DNA of 64,000 bases, taken from the NCBI GenBank assembly GCA_019352875.1, contig JAAAFW010000006.1, positions 1,208,284-1,272,283 on the forward strand, given 5' to 3'. Under the pieces are notes generated by a model that was not told where the DNA came from, searched no databases, and worked only from the letters and a program-made list of their open reading frames with translations. Source of the stretch: Pedobacter cryoconitis (GTDB lineage Bacteria > Bacteroidota > Bacteroidia > Sphingobacteriales > Sphingobacteriaceae). The position numbers were made by a program, and so were the translations under genes. Every line of letters starts with the position of its first letter. The stretch's first letter is position 1. Below are positions 7,777 to 16,740 of this stretch, piece after piece.

Positions 7777-9251
7777 GAATTTTGTCTAAACCCTTCTGTA
7801 ATTTTATATTTCCTGTAATTAAAGGCCTGAATAAGAAGTTTGATTGCATAGCCTTGCAGCAACAACGCAGCTAATCCTATTCCTGCCAATATATACAACG
7901 CAATATATGGCGTGGAAATCCAGCTGAATAAATAATAAAGCCCAACAGGTAATATAATCAGGGGCAGAGCGAGTACCATTGTGGAGGCACTCACACCCTG
8001 CCAGTTCATACTTGCTCCCTTACTAAGTTCAATCTTTTTGTTGTTAAGTGTGGCAAAATATAAAACCACGACATTTCCAACTCCGATGTAATAAAAGCAG
8101 GCTGTGAAATGCAGCAGCAGGATCTTCGGGTTCAGGAAACCATAAGGAGTGAGAATAAGTGTAAAAAGCGCAGTCCAGGTAGTCATTAAGAGTAATTTTC
8201 CCCGGAAAAAATCTTTAAGCGTCATTTTACTGGTCATTAGCCCATCGAATTCTTCCCCCTGCCAACCAAACATAAACTGTCCGTAAATCGTCGAGATATT
8301 GCCGACCATAAATATTGCTGCAAAAAAAAGCAGGCCGAACTGATTGGCATCCAGTTCCTTTTGTTTGTAGAAGATAAATCCGTAAAAAATAAAAATCAGA
8401 CTCTTGCTGACTGTAGCTCTCGGGCGTTTATTACGTAGGATTAATTTGATTTCCAGGGCAGCGAGTTTGCCGGGCAGACCAAATGAAGCTGGAAAATTCA
8501 GGCTGAAAAGTTTCGTGCCTTTCCGCTTGCCAGCTATTTCTTCTATATATAAATGATGACGCAGGTAATTACCATTGATCCCGAAGATCATCAGTGCTGG
8601 CAACGCAAATAGAACGGCAATCCAGGGATAACTTAAAACCGAGCTGAAAACAAAATCTGAGACACCCGATAAATGATAGATACCGAGATATTCCAGCAGT
8701 ACTGCGATCCCAGCAAGAAAGAAGCCCGTGACCATCAGCCACAAACGACCAGTTGCGATCCGCTTAAGATATAGTACGGCATAATTGTTCCATAGAACAA
8801 GGCAAAGCAGGGCAAAGAGATACATTGATGCCGTGAGTGTATCTGAGATAAGTGAGATCTCTGATAAAATAAAAGGGGTGAAAATAAAGAATGGAATCAG
8901 GTTAAATACGCTGAATAACGGGCGTAGTTGTAGAAATGCCAATATCTTCTCTTTGGGGATTCTCAAGTGCAGATAGGGTACTATCGCCAGTGCAGGCAAA
9001 TCCTGCAGCTGAAAACGCGTTAAAAAATCCAGTGCAAAATAATAGAGTAACAAACCATTAAATACCGCAAATACAGATTTGTCCGGAAAAAATTCAATGA
9101 TTAGTCTATCTAGGTTGAAACCAACAAACAGCGCGGTTGTCGTAATATAAAGGATCAAAAACCCCATGACGAGTTGTATACCCAGGTCGCGGCCTTTGCC
9201 TTTTGAACGCCAGAAGCTCAGCCATTGATGCCTGATAAAGGTAAACAGCAT
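7773..9251 (-). CDS. DUF5687 family ABC transporter permease
   Basis: 492 residues with about ten to twelve hydrophobic helices, beginning MLFTFIRHQWLSFWRSKGKG, typical of the Bacteroidota DUF5687 family of large ABC permeases. The cytoplasmic loop around LAALEIKLILRNKRPRATV and the segment YGQFMFGWQGEEFDGLM are characteristic. It forms the membrane channel for the ATPase at 7081-7776, whose start overlaps its stop by four bases. It begins ten bases after the rarA stop, so the three genes are probably co-transcribed. Substrate unknown. Confidence 0.88.
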   Translation of the reverse strand: MLFTFIRHQWLSFWRSKGKGRDLGIQLVMGFLILYITTTALFVGFNLDRLIIEFFPDKSVFAVFNGLLLYYFALDFLTRFQLQDLPALAIVPYLHLRIPKEKILAFLQLRPLFSVFNLIPFFIFTPFILSEISLISDTLTASMYLFALLCLVLWNNYAVLYLKRIATGRLWLMVTGFFLAGIAVLLEYLGIYHLSGVSDFVFSSVLSYPWIAVLFALPALMIFGINGNYLRHHLYIEEIAGKRKGTKLFSLNFPASFGLPGKLAALEIKLILRNKRPRATVSKSLIFIFYGFIFYKQKELDANQFGLLFFAAIFMVGNISTIYGQFMFGWQGEEFDGLMTSKMTLKDFFRGKLLLMTTWTALFTLILTPYGFLNPKILLLHFTACFYYIGVGNVVVLYFATLNNKKIELSKGASMNWQGVSASTMVLALPLIILPVGLYYLFSWISTPYIALYILAGIGLAALLLQGYAIKLLIQAFNYRKYKITEGFRQNS

Positions 9252-9261
9252 ATTGGTTCGG

Positions 9262-10542
9262 TTAATAGTTATATTTATCTTTCCAGTTCTGCTTCAGCTT
9301 TTCCCTGAGTTTATCTTCAGCAGGGTTATGGCCCGGGTCATAAAGTTTTGTTCCGCTGATTTGTTCAGGCAGATATTCCTGTGGACTGAAGTTCCCTTCA
9401 TAACCATGTGCATATTTATAGTCTTTACCATAACCGATATTTTTCATCAGTTTGGTAGGTGCATTACGAATATGGAGTGGAACGGGCAGGTTTCCAGTTT
9501 GTTTAACCAGTTGCTGCGCCTTATTGATCGCTTCATACGCTGCATTGCTTTTTACAGAAGATGCCATATAAGTTACCGCCTGTGAAAGGATAATTCTGGA
9601 CTCGGGATAACCAATTACATTAACAGCCTGAAAACAATTATTAGCGAGCAGTAGTGCATTAGGGTTGGCATTACCAATATCTTCTGAAGCCAGTATTAAC
9701 AGTCTGCGGGCAATAAATAAAGGATCCTCTCCACCCTCTATCATCCTTGCAAGCCAGTAAACGGCGCCATTAGGGTCACTACCGCGGATACTTTTAATAA
9801 AGGCAGAAATAATGTCATAATGCTGCTCACCGGCTTTATCATATAAGGCCAGATTCTGCTGTGCATGCTTGAGTACATTTTCATTATCCAGCGTAATTTT
9901 GTCACCTCCGATTCCGTTAACTGCGATCTCCAGTACATTCAGGAGTTTCCTTGCGTCGCCACCAGACAGACGGATTAAAGCCTCATGTTCTTTAATTTTA
10001 ATCTTTTTCTGCTTCAGCACTTCATCCTCACGGATTGCCGTATCGAGTAAACCGCGAAGCTCTCCTTCGTCAAGCGCCTGCAGAATATAAACCTGGCAGC
10101 GGGAAAGTAAAGCGGAAATTACTTCGAAGGAAGGATTTTCTGTAGTGGCACCAATTAAAGTGACGAGCCCTTTCTCAACTGCCCCAAGCAGGCTGTCCTG
10201 CTGTGACTTACTAAACCGGTGAATCTCATCAATAAACAGGACGGGCAGGCCCATAAAGCTATCTTTCAATTTGGCGGCCCGGTCTATAACCTCTCTGATA
10301 TCCTTTACTCCCGAGTTAATCGCACTCAGGTTAAAAAAAGGTCTGTCCAGCGTTTGGGAGATAATATAAGCAAGCGTTGTTTTTCCGACACCCGGAGGAC
10401 CCCAAAATATCATGGAGGGTAATTGTCCGCTCTGAATTGCTTTTCTTAAAACTGCATCCGGACCAACTAAATGCTTTTGACCTACGTATTCGTCCAGATT
10501 TTGCGGACGCATACGTTCTGCTAATGGAGGGAGGTTCTGCAT
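9262..10542 (-). CDS. rarA: Replication-associated recombination protein A (RarA/MgsA)
   Basis: A 426-residue AAA+ ATPase related to clamp loaders and RuvB. It starts [20 protein letters not shown], the standard N-terminus of the family, so ATG 10542 is chosen over an upstream Met that would add ten hydrophobic residues. Walker A is GPPGVGKT (48-55), Walker B is [10 protein letters not shown], sensor 1 is GATTENPSF, and the C-terminal tetramerisation region contains [13 protein letters not shown] and the late motif [16 protein letters not shown]. RarA acts at stalled replication forks with SSB. A terminator for the upstream helicase gene lies immediately before it. Confidence 0.96.
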   Translation of the reverse strand: MQNLPPLAERMRPQNLDEYVGQKHLVGPDAVLRKAIQSGQLPSMIFWGPPGVGKTTLAYIISQTLDRPFFNLSAINSGVKDIREVIDRAAKLKDSFMGLPVLFIDEIHRFSKSQQDSLLGAVEKGLVTLIGATTENPSFEVISALLSRCQVYILQALDEGELRGLLDTAIREDEVLKQKKIKIKEHEALIRLSGGDARKLLNVLEIAVNGIGGDKITLDNENVLKHAQQNLALYDKAGEQHYDIISAFIKSIRGSDPNGAVYWLARMIEGGEDPLFIARRLLILASEDIGNANPNALLLANNCFQAVNVIGYPESRIILSQAVTYMASSVKSNAAYEAINKAQQLVKQTGNLPVPLHIRNAPTKLMKNIGYGKDYKYAHGYEGNFSPQEYLPEQISGTKLYDPGHNPAEDKLREKLKQNWKDKYNY

Positions 10543-10554
10543 AAATATAAAGTT

Positions 10555-10586
10555 AAAAAAAAACAGGAGCAATTAGATGCCCCTGT
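10555..10586 (-). terminator. Intrinsic terminator of DEAD-box gene
   Basis: On the minus strand a 9-bp stem (10578-10586 with 10563-10571, one G-U pair, 6-base loop) is followed by a run of eight or more T. It lies between the helicase stop and the rarA start. Confidence 0.88.
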
Positions 10587-10623
10587 CTGTGTTTGGTAGT
10601 TTCTGTTGCAGAAAGATCGTGCT

Positions 10624-11937
10624 TTATGCCTGACTTGCGCTGCTTTCACCAGAAATAGCACCGCCAGTATTATTTTCAGGAGCAGGGCTTGAAGAGTTCG
10701 TTGCAGCACCTGCAGTCTTTGGCTTTTTATTCCAGACTTTGCGCTGAGGTTTCCTTTTGTCTCTTCCGGAACGGTCCGAAGCAGATTTGTTTTCACTTTC
10801 TGCCGGAACTTCGCCCAAATCATCTGGCAATGGCATCCGCTCAATGGTTTTATCAATCAGCTTCTCAATGTTTGCAAACTTCCTTTTGTCCTTTTCATTG
10901 ACTAGTGTAATGGCCGTTCCTGTCGTGGCAGCACGTGCTGTACGGCCAATTCTGTGGATATAATCCTCTGGATCGTGCGGGACATCAAAATTGATAACCA
11001 GTGTAATACCTTCTACGTCTATTCCTCTTGAAAGTACGTCAGTGCCAATTAGTACCGGAACTCTTTTGTTTTTAAATTCAGATAGAATCGCCTCCCTTTC
11101 TTTCTGGCCGAGGTCAGAATGAAAAGCTTCAGCTTTGAAACCCAGTCCACGGAATACCTTACCCAGGTTCTTTACTTTTTCCTTCGTCGAGGCAAAGATC
11201 AGGATACTTGGGTAGTCTACATTTTTCATCAGACGGGTTAGTAATTTAACCTTCTGTAAATCATGTACTAAATATGCCTGCTGACTGATTCCTGCTGCTG
11301 GTTTGGAAATCGCTATACTCACCTGTTCAGGTTCATGCAGCAAGTTGCCGGCAAGTTTTCTGATTTTAGGGGGCATGGTTGCCGAGAATAATACAGTTTG
11401 TCTTTTCTTAGGTAAGAAACTCACAATCCGCATAATATCATCATAAAAACCCATATCAAGCATACGATCTGCTTCATCCAGGATCAGGTGCTGGAGCTGG
11501 TCCAGTTTCAAAACTCCTGAAGAAAGATGGGAAATCAGTCTGCCCGGAGTCGCTATAATAATGTCGACACCTTCGCGCATGCTGCGTTTTTGCTGTTCAT
11601 AGGCAATTCCGTCTCCACCACCATAAACTGTAATTGAGCTGATGTTAGTAAAATAAGAGAGGGCCTCCACCTGTAAATCAATCTGCTGCGCAAGTTCCCT
11701 TGTCGGAGCAAGAATTAAAGTATTATTATGACGGTTTTCCGTTTGGCTGATCATATTCATAACCGGCAATAGATAAGCTCCCGTTTTTCCGGTGCCTGTT
11801 TGTGCACAGGCAATGAGGTCTTTCTTTGCCAGTATTAAAGGAATAGCTTCCTGTTGTATTGGGGTTGCATTTCTGAAACCCATGGCTAATAACCCTTCGA
11901 GTAATTCCGGGCTAAAATTAAAATCTTTAAAATCCAA
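10624..11937 (-). CDS. DEAD-box ATP-dependent RNA helicase, RhlE-like
   Basis: 437 residues with the full motif set: Q motif GFRNATPIQ (about 20-28), motif I AQTGTGKT (45-52), PTRELAQQ, motif II DEADRMLDMGF, motif III SAT, and motif VI HRIGRTARA. The start MDFKDFNFSPELLEGL is typical of RhlE-type helicases. The C-terminal tail (about 375-437) is low-complexity, rich in Lys, Arg, Ser and Ala, and may bind RNA nonspecifically. Its likely role is RNA remodelling in ribosome assembly or mRNA turnover, often at low temperature. It is monocistronic with its own terminator. Confidence 0.94.
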   Translation of the reverse strand: MDFKDFNFSPELLEGLLAMGFRNATPIQQEAIPLILAKKDLIACAQTGTGKTGAYLLPVMNMISQTENRHNNTLILAPTRELAQQIDLQVEALSYFTNISSITVYGGGDGIAYEQQKRSMREGVDIIIATPGRLISHLSSGVLKLDQLQHLILDEADRMLDMGFYDDIMRIVSFLPKKRQTVLFSATMPPKIRKLAGNLLHEPEQVSIAISKPAAGISQQAYLVHDLQKVKLLTRLMKNVDYPSILIFASTKEKVKNLGKVFRGLGFKAEAFHSDLGQKEREAILSEFKNKRVPVLIGTDVLSRGIDVEGITLVINFDVPHDPEDYIHRIGRTARAATTGTAITLVNEKDKRKFANIEKLIDKTIERMPLPDDLGEVPAESENKSASDRSGRDKRKPQRKVWNKKPKTAGAATNSSSPAPENNTGGAISGESSASQA

Positions 11938-12029
11938 TATATTGTCTTTATGCGTAATGATTCTGTAAAGTAATCTTTTTTTTTTACTTCTGTTAATCAG
12001 TATAGTTAATCTCTCATTGCCTCCAGCAT

Positions 12030-12767
12030 TTACTTCTGCTTATCGGCGTAGCCAAATACTTTTTGTAAAACAGGTGAGGTGCGTGCGCCCAGATTATTGC
12101 GGACATCAAGTTCTTCCCTGGCTACCTGGATGAACATCCCTTCAATTGCTTTCTCCGCTACATAGGCCGACAGGTCAGTGTCTACCTTTTTCACCAGTGG
12201 AAGCTGGTTATATTTACCGGCAGCATCAGACCAATATTTAGTTGCACCTACTTTATTAAGGCTGGCGGTAACTACGGGACTAAATTTTTCCATCAGCTGG
12301 GCAGTTGTCACCCTTTTAAAATAGCTGGTTGCGGCATCATCGCTGCCCAATAATATCTGGCTTGCGTCTTTTATTGTCATTTGTTTGATAGCAGAAACGA
12401 AAATTGGCTTAGCTTCTTTAGCTGCATCCTCTGCCGCATGATTTAAACTGGTAATCACATTATCTGCAAGTTTGCCCATCCCTAACTGACGCAGTGACTT
12501 TTCTACCTTCTGTGCCTCGGGTGGAAACAAAATTTTAACAGCTGGATTACTTAAGAACCCGTCTTTTGCAGACAATTGGTCTGCTCCTCTGGAAATGCCA
12601 ATAGTGAGGGCCTCCTTTAAAGCGGAACTTATATCTGTTGTAGTTGGATTACCTGACGATTTGGTCGATTTTAAGAGATTACCGAGATTAATTTGTGCCC
12701 TGGCCGTAACGTTGACAAGGCTTATTAACAGCAAGAAAGAGCAGATGCTCCATTTATATTTATTCAT
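12030..12767 (-). CDS. DUF4197 domain protein, exported
   Basis: 245 residues with a signal peptide (about 1-24, ending NVTARA). The body matches DUF4197: ISSALKEALTIGISRGADQL, a central SAIKQMTIKDASQILLGSDDAATSYF, and a C-terminal AIEGMFIQVAREELDVRNN. It is a helical periplasmic or lipid-side protein of unknown function that occurs in many Gram-negative bacteria. An exact -7 box gives a 16-base leader. It is divergent from the sigma factor gene at 12922, with no sign of functional linkage. Confidence 0.88.
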   Translation of the reverse strand: MNKYKWSICSFLLLISLVNVTARAQINLGNLLKSTKSSGNPTTTDISSALKEALTIGISRGADQLSAKDGFLSNPAVKILFPPEAQKVEKSLRQLGMGKLADNVITSLNHAAEDAAKEAKPIFVSAIKQMTIKDASQILLGSDDAATSYFKRVTTAQLMEKFSPVVTASLNKVGATKYWSDAAGKYNQLPLVKKVDTDLSAYVAEKAIEGMFIQVAREELDVRNNLGARTSPVLQKVFGYADKQK

Positions 12768-12783
12768 AGTATTGTATTACAGA

Positions 12784-12791
12784 CAAAAATA
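12784..12791 (-). promoter_or_regulatory. -7 promoter element TATTTTTG (minus strand)
   Basis: Plus-strand CAAAAATA is an exact TAnnTTTG on the minus strand, 16 bases before the DUF4197 start. Confidence 0.6.
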
Positions 12792-12921
12792 AGCAAAATT
12801 CCAGCCATTAATCTGATAATTAGGTGTCAAAGCCATTTTATATGACCTGTTTATGTATAAGAAAGATGGCTTTCCCGGAAAAAATATTTATACTTGAAAA
12901 GAATTTTCCCGGAGAAACAAC

Positions 12922-13500
12922 TTGAAATTTATTAAAAATACAGACGGAAACAAAGATACAGCAGATGCGGAATTGATTGCCCGGTATAAATCGAGTGGCG
13001 ACCTCGAAGTTCTGGGTACATTATACAGTCGCTATATGCATCTGGTCTATGGTGTGTGTTTGAATTATTTTAAGGATGAAGAAGTGAGCAAAGATGCTGT
13101 CATGCAGATATTTGAGGAATTAATCCCCAAATTGAGAATACATGAAGTGCAGAATTTCAAAAGCTGGCTGCATGTTTTAACTAGGAATCACTGTTTGATG
13201 GCTATGCGTAAGTCTTCACGTTATCAGACTGTCCCTATTGAAGATCAGTTTGTGGAAAATGAAACATTTGTGCATCTGGATATCAGTGATGTACAGGAGC
13301 AACAGTTTACTGTGATGGAGAAGTGTATGGAAACGCTATCAGAAGAGCAGCGCAAAAGTGTTGATCTTTTCTATTTGCAGGAAAAGTGCTATAAGGAAGT
13401 AGCAGAAATTACCGGATATGAAATGTTGAAGGTTAAAAGCTATATCCAGAACGGGAAAAGGAATTTGAAAATTTGTATAGAAAAAAACAGCGGTGAATAA
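12922..13500 (+). CDS. ECF-type RNA polymerase sigma factor
   Basis: 192 residues. Region 2 holds LYSRYMHLVYGVCLNYFKD and KDAVMQIFEELI; region 4 holds LSEEQRKSVDLFYLQEKCYKEVAEITG with a helix-turn-helix ending in IQNGKRNLK. It starts at TTG (12922); no ATG fits because the first in-frame Met lies inside region 2. Its stop overlaps the GTG start of the next gene by eight bases, which predicts translational coupling to a partner that should hold it at the membrane. This is a Bacteroidota ECF sigma; its target promoters are unknown, possibly including its own. Confidence 0.88.
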   Translation: MKFIKNTDGNKDTADAELIARYKSSGDLEVLGTLYSRYMHLVYGVCLNYFKDEEVSKDAVMQIFEELIPKLRIHEVQNFKSWLHVLTRNHCLMAMRKSSRYQTVPIEDQFVENETFVHLDISDVQEQQFTVMEKCMETLSEEQRKSVDLFYLQEKCYKEVAEITGYEMLKVKSYIQNGKRNLKICIEKNSGE

Positions 13501-14407
13501 CGATTGGTTAGATATAGCAGTACTGGAAGATTATCTGGATGGTAAGCTTGATGCCAAAAGTATGCATCGGGTCGAAAGGCAGGCGCTTGAGGATCCTTTT
13601 GTCGCACAGGCACTGGATGGTCTTGCCGAACACCCTTCCCGTATGTCACAACAGGTTTCTCTTTTGCAGAAACAACTCTATGAAAGGACTGCGGTACAAA
13701 AACAGCAAAAGAGATCCAGTGTATTTACCTGGCAGCGGTTAAGTATCGGTGCAGCTGCTGCTGTCATGTTTATTACGGTTAGTGTGATTTTTCTGATGCG
13801 CGAAAGGGCCGGAAAAGAACAACTTGCAGCAAATCCTAAGAAAGTGGAAGTCGACCTTGGTCCTGTTACCGGACCTGTAGAACAGACACCTGTAAAGCCA
13901 AACGCGGACAGTCATTCTGCTGCGGAATTACCACAGGCTGAGTTAAGCGTAGCGGCAGTTCAGCCACAGCATAAACCGATAACCTCTGCCGGAGATGCTG
14001 CTGACGAAGTTACAGCAATGTCCGCACCTGTTGCAGCTGATATACAAGCTTTCAGTGCAAATGACATCTCAGACTCGGCAGCTGTAAGCACAGTTGGTAT
14101 AAACAGTAAGATGACCTCTGCCCGTATTGCCACTGCCACTCCTGCAGCTTCTGCACCAATAGATGGCTGGGCTAAGCTTGATACTTATCTGAATGACCAT
14201 AAGTCGGTAAATACGCCGGAGGGGGTTGCGCAGATCGTCGAACTTAGCTTTCAGATTAACGCTGCTGGTAAGCCGGTTAACTTTAAAGTACTGACAAGTG
14301 CTGGTAAGGCCCTTGATAATGAAGCTATCAAATTACTTGCTGATGGCCCGCTTTGGGAGAAACCAGCAACTCCTGAGACCAGAGTGAACTACACGGTTGC
14401 TTTTTAG
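13493..14407 (+). CDS. Membrane anti-sigma-like protein with TonB-type C-terminal domain
   Basis: 304 residues from a GTG overlapping the sigma factor stop. The N-terminus (about 1-50) has VLEDYLDGKLDAKSMHRVE, the short anti-sigma-like domain common in Bacteroidota. One membrane helix lies at about 82-102 (LSIGAAAAVMFITVSVIF). A long Ala/Pro/Ser/Gln-rich periplasmic linker follows (about 105-220). The C-terminal part (about 225-304) has GWAKLDTYLND, VELSFQINAAGKPVNFKVL and LDNEAIKLLADGPLW, the pattern of a TonB C-terminal domain. It may both sequester the sigma factor and sense or touch a TonB-linked process. The fusion is direct observation; the signalling role is inference. Confidence 0.8.
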   Translation: MNNDWLDIAVLEDYLDGKLDAKSMHRVERQALEDPFVAQALDGLAEHPSRMSQQVSLLQKQLYERTAVQKQQKRSSVFTWQRLSIGAAAAVMFITVSVIFLMRERAGKEQLAANPKKVEVDLGPVTGPVEQTPVKPNADSHSAAELPQAELSVAAVQPQHKPITSAGDAADEVTAMSAPVAADIQAFSANDISDSAAVSTVGINSKMTSARIATATPAASAPIDGWAKLDTYLNDHKSVNTPEGVAQIVELSFQINAAGKPVNFKVLTSAGKALDNEAIKLLADGPLWEKPATPETRVNYTVAF

Positions 14408-14458
14408 TAGAAAGCAGTTTATCACAGCACCCTGAGAATGGACACCGGCTCAGTTATT

Positions 14459-15073
14459 TTATTGCTCGTTTTCTTGTAAATCATTTAGAAGTGTTTCCAG
14501 CCCCGCTATCACCTCGTCAATTTCAATAAGGTACTTCTTATGCCTGTAATTCCGGATCCATAATGTAATTCCGAAAATGTATAACGTGGTAACAGCGAAA
14601 GCCGTAAAGGTGAACAGGAAACTGGCGCCTTTGGTTATCTCCATAATATAGATGGATAAAGCAAACCATAGAGTGGTATTATAAATCCATACATACGCTG
14701 TAAGCGTTTTACGCTGCCATCTAATCTTCTGCAACTGGTGCTGTATGAAATCGATACTCGATTCGCCTCTATTCTCTTTTTTGAATGCGTAGCTGCGCCA
14801 GCTTACGAATAAGAAAATTATCATTGAGCAGTAAACCGCTGCAATGCTTAATTCGAATGGCCATTCATACTTATCACGAAAAGTAAAGTACACCCAGCCA
14901 ATTACTATTAGCGCCATCAGGAAACCGATACTCATGCAGATATTTGACCAAAATACTCTGCGTTGGTTCCGTTGCCATTTATCAGGTAGCGCCGTTGTGA
15001 TTGCTTCCTGCTGAACAGATGTACTGACAGGCTGGGAAAGCCAGTTCTTTTGTAGATCTTCGAAATTTGTCAT
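14459..15073 (-). CDS. Four-helix membrane protein paired with ECF sigma factor
   Basis: 204 residues. A soluble N-terminus (LQKNWLSQPV) is followed by four likely membrane helices: about 42-64, 75-92, 122-142 and 148-170. The C-terminus is charged and helical (IDEVIAGLETLLNDLQENEQ). It overlaps the sigma factor gene upstream by four bases, so it is a good candidate for its membrane anti-sigma factor, although it lacks a zinc-finger anti-sigma motif. A protein of the same size and layout accompanies the sigma factor at 62267-62743. Family name unknown to me. Confidence 0.75.
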   Translation of the reverse strand: MTNFEDLQKNWLSQPVSTSVQQEAITTALPDKWQRNQRRVFWSNICMSIGFLMALIVIGWVYFTFRDKYEWPFELSIAAVYCSMIIFLFVSWRSYAFKKENRGESSIDFIQHQLQKIRWQRKTLTAYVWIYNTTLWFALSIYIMEITKGASFLFTFTAFAVTTLYIFGITLWIRNYRHKKYLIEIDEVIAGLETLLNDLQENEQ

Positions 15074-15585
15074 GGCTTAATGTTCTCCATTAGATTAAGT
15101 AAACGACCTTTTATACGGTTAATCTTCACCCCTGTATTGCTCAAACTGCTGCCGGTAATTTCTCCGATCTCTTTATAGCTTTTATTTTCCAGTACCAGTG
15201 AGATGATCAGCCGGTCTTGCGGAACCAATTGACTAATACAGAAACGGAGTTTAATTAGCTGGGCTTCCTGTTCCTTTTTTTGAGCAAGTGTATCCTGATA
15301 GGGGATTTGAAAAGATTCAGGTAAAGGCAAATGCTGATGGCGTTTGTTTTTTATATTATAACTGATCGCAGTATTTACTGCGATGCGGTAAATCCAGGTG
15401 CTAGCTTTTGCCTGGCCTTTGAAGTTTTTAAGCCCCTTCCAGGCCTGATAGAGTATCTCCTGATATAAATCATCAGCATGGGAAATATCATATAGGTAAG
15501 CTCTGCAAATACGATATATGCTGGCATGATTTTGCCTGACTAGTTCGGAAAATAAATCCTGTTGTTGATTTAAAGTGTTTTGCAC
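15070..15585 (-). CDS. ECF-type RNA polymerase sigma factor
   Basis: 171 residues. Region 2 contains DLYQEILYQAWKGLKNFKG and STWIYRIAVNTAISY; region 4 contains LVPQDRLIISLVLENKSYKEIGEITG and NTGVKINRIKGRL. It resembles the sigma factor at 62267 more than the one at 12922: both have DLYQEI, YQAWK, STW, EITG and NTGVK at matching places. The stop overlaps the start of the four-helix membrane protein gene. The start MQNTLNQQQDLF is the only reasonable Met. Confidence 0.92.
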   Translation of the reverse strand: MQNTLNQQQDLFSELVRQNHASIYRICRAYLYDISHADDLYQEILYQAWKGLKNFKGQAKASTWIYRIAVNTAISYNIKNKRHQHLPLPESFQIPYQDTLAQKKEQEAQLIKLRFCISQLVPQDRLIISLVLENKSYKEIGEITGSSLSNTGVKINRIKGRLLNLMENIKP

Positions 15586-15670
15586 AGACAGACCTATTAG
15601 ATTCTCATTTTATTCTTTGCTGTATTAGTCCGGGCAATATCAAATTTATTACAGTTGCTGATATATTTTA

Positions 15671-16414
15671 TTATAGCAAATAGAAGATGCAGTAGGTCAT
15701 ACCCAGGTTAAATGCAGCATGGCAGGCAATTGAACCGAGTATGGAACCCGTATATCTCCGGAAAAGAAAAAAAAGCAAACTAATCAGGAACATGGCCAGG
15801 AACCAAATTAATCCCGGGGCTATCAGGTAGTCCCAATGACCATTGTTATATATTATTCCAAAATGTGAGATGTGGACAATGGCAAAAATTAAACTATCTG
15901 CTGCGGATGCTTTTTTATCCCCTATAGATTTTGCAAATCCAGAATGAACAATTCCACGGAAAAATAATTCTTCGCCGACAGGACTAAAGATCATACTTGT
16001 AACTGCCACTACGCTAAAAAGAACAGCTTTATCATTCAGACTGATTACAGCTGGTATTCTGTACGAGCGCCCAATATATTGATACCAGTTCATATCTGTA
16101 TTTCCATAAAGATTATATCCGGCAAAATAAAGCAGGAAGCTAAAAGCAAGGCCTACTATAAACGCAAGTAATAGCCCTATATAACTTTTAGGCTTGGTTA
16201 TCCCTGCGTTTTTCCGGCCTGTCTTCGTCAGAAATACAAAGGGGGCCAGGGCGGAGGCCAGCATGACCAGTCCGATCGCGCTATAGTTTCCTGAAGCATT
16301 CGCATTTAATACAAGGATAAATCTGGGAACACAAATCAGAAGTGTTAAGAATACAGCGAACTTCCAGTTATATTCAAAAAAATTTCTCCAGAAAGACCTT
16401 AGTTCATGCTCCAT
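15671..16414 (-). CDS. CPBP family intramembrane metalloprotease
   Basis: 247 residues with about seven membrane helices. The CPBP/CAAX-protease motifs are present: EELFFRG (the EExxxR motif, about 148-154), FAIVHISHFG (His motif) and a final HAAFNLG. These acid and His residues form the intramembrane active site of the Abi/Rce1-like family. Substrates of such bacterial proteins are mostly unknown; some relate to bacteriocin self-protection or prenyl-protein processing. It is monocistronic, and upstream lies a 326-base non-coding region with phased repeats. Confidence 0.9.
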   Translation of the reverse strand: MEHELRSFWRNFFEYNWKFAVFLTLLICVPRFILVLNANASGNYSAIGLVMLASALAPFVFLTKTGRKNAGITKPKSYIGLLLAFIVGLAFSFLLYFAGYNLYGNTDMNWYQYIGRSYRIPAVISLNDKAVLFSVVAVTSMIFSPVGEELFFRGIVHSGFAKSIGDKKASAADSLIFAIVHISHFGIIYNNGHWDYLIAPGLIWFLAMFLISLLFFLFRRYTGSILGSIACHAAFNLGMTYCIFYLL

Positions 16415-16529
16415 TTTCTTTTTTGTTTTTGAAAACTAAATATAGCCTTTGCCTTAGAAAAAGCAATTAGTATAGTTCTGGTCATGTTCGGGGTTTCTGC
16501 TGCTGTTGTTCGGGCGACGTTTTGTGTTG

Positions 16530-16584
16530 CCCTATCTTCACCCTATCCGTTATCGTATCCTTACCCTATGGTTAGCCTAAGTGG
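16530..16584. repeat. Five degenerate CCTAT direct repeats at 11-12 bp spacing
   Basis: CCCTATC at 16530, CCCTATC at 16541, CGTATCC at 16554, ACCCTATG at 16563 and AGCCTAAG at 16574. The TAT/TAA cores start at 16533, 16544, 16556, 16567 and 16578, that is at steps of 11, 12, 11 and 11 bases: one helical turn each. Such an array would present the same face of DNA to a multimeric regulator. It is 117 bases upstream of the CPBP gene start. Confidence 0.5.
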
Positions 16585-16689
16585 AACCGGTCTTAATCAT
16601 ATTAAACGCAGTTTTTATAGGTTAACCCGGCCTTGACTAAACTAAGACACGACCAGTACTCCTGCCTGACTACCATTAAAATAAAAAAA

Positions 16690-16713
16690 GGGTATCCATG
16701 TATATGGATACCC
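16690..16713 (-). terminator. Terminator of the Pit operon
   Basis: 10-bp perfect stem GGGTATCCAT / ATGGATACCC with a four-base loop. On the minus strand it is followed by seven T, 28 bases after the Pit stop codon. Confidence 0.9.
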
Positions 16714-16740
16714 CTGACCAGGAAAACCTGTTTGTTTTTT

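Larger units (their letters stand above)
16415..16740. other. 326-base non-coding stretch between CPBP and Pit genes
   Basis: Both flanking genes are on the minus strand. I see no ORF with coding character here. It holds the Pit-operon terminator (16690-16713), the phased CCTAT repeat array (16530-16584), and presumably the CPBP promoter; no exact TAnnTTTG box was found for that gene. Confidence 0.7.

Noticed and set aside
10521..10856. 111-codon frame overlapping the end of the DEAD-box gene and the start of rarA
   Set aside because: It crosses a strong terminator and overlaps two real genes in another frame; not credible as a gene.
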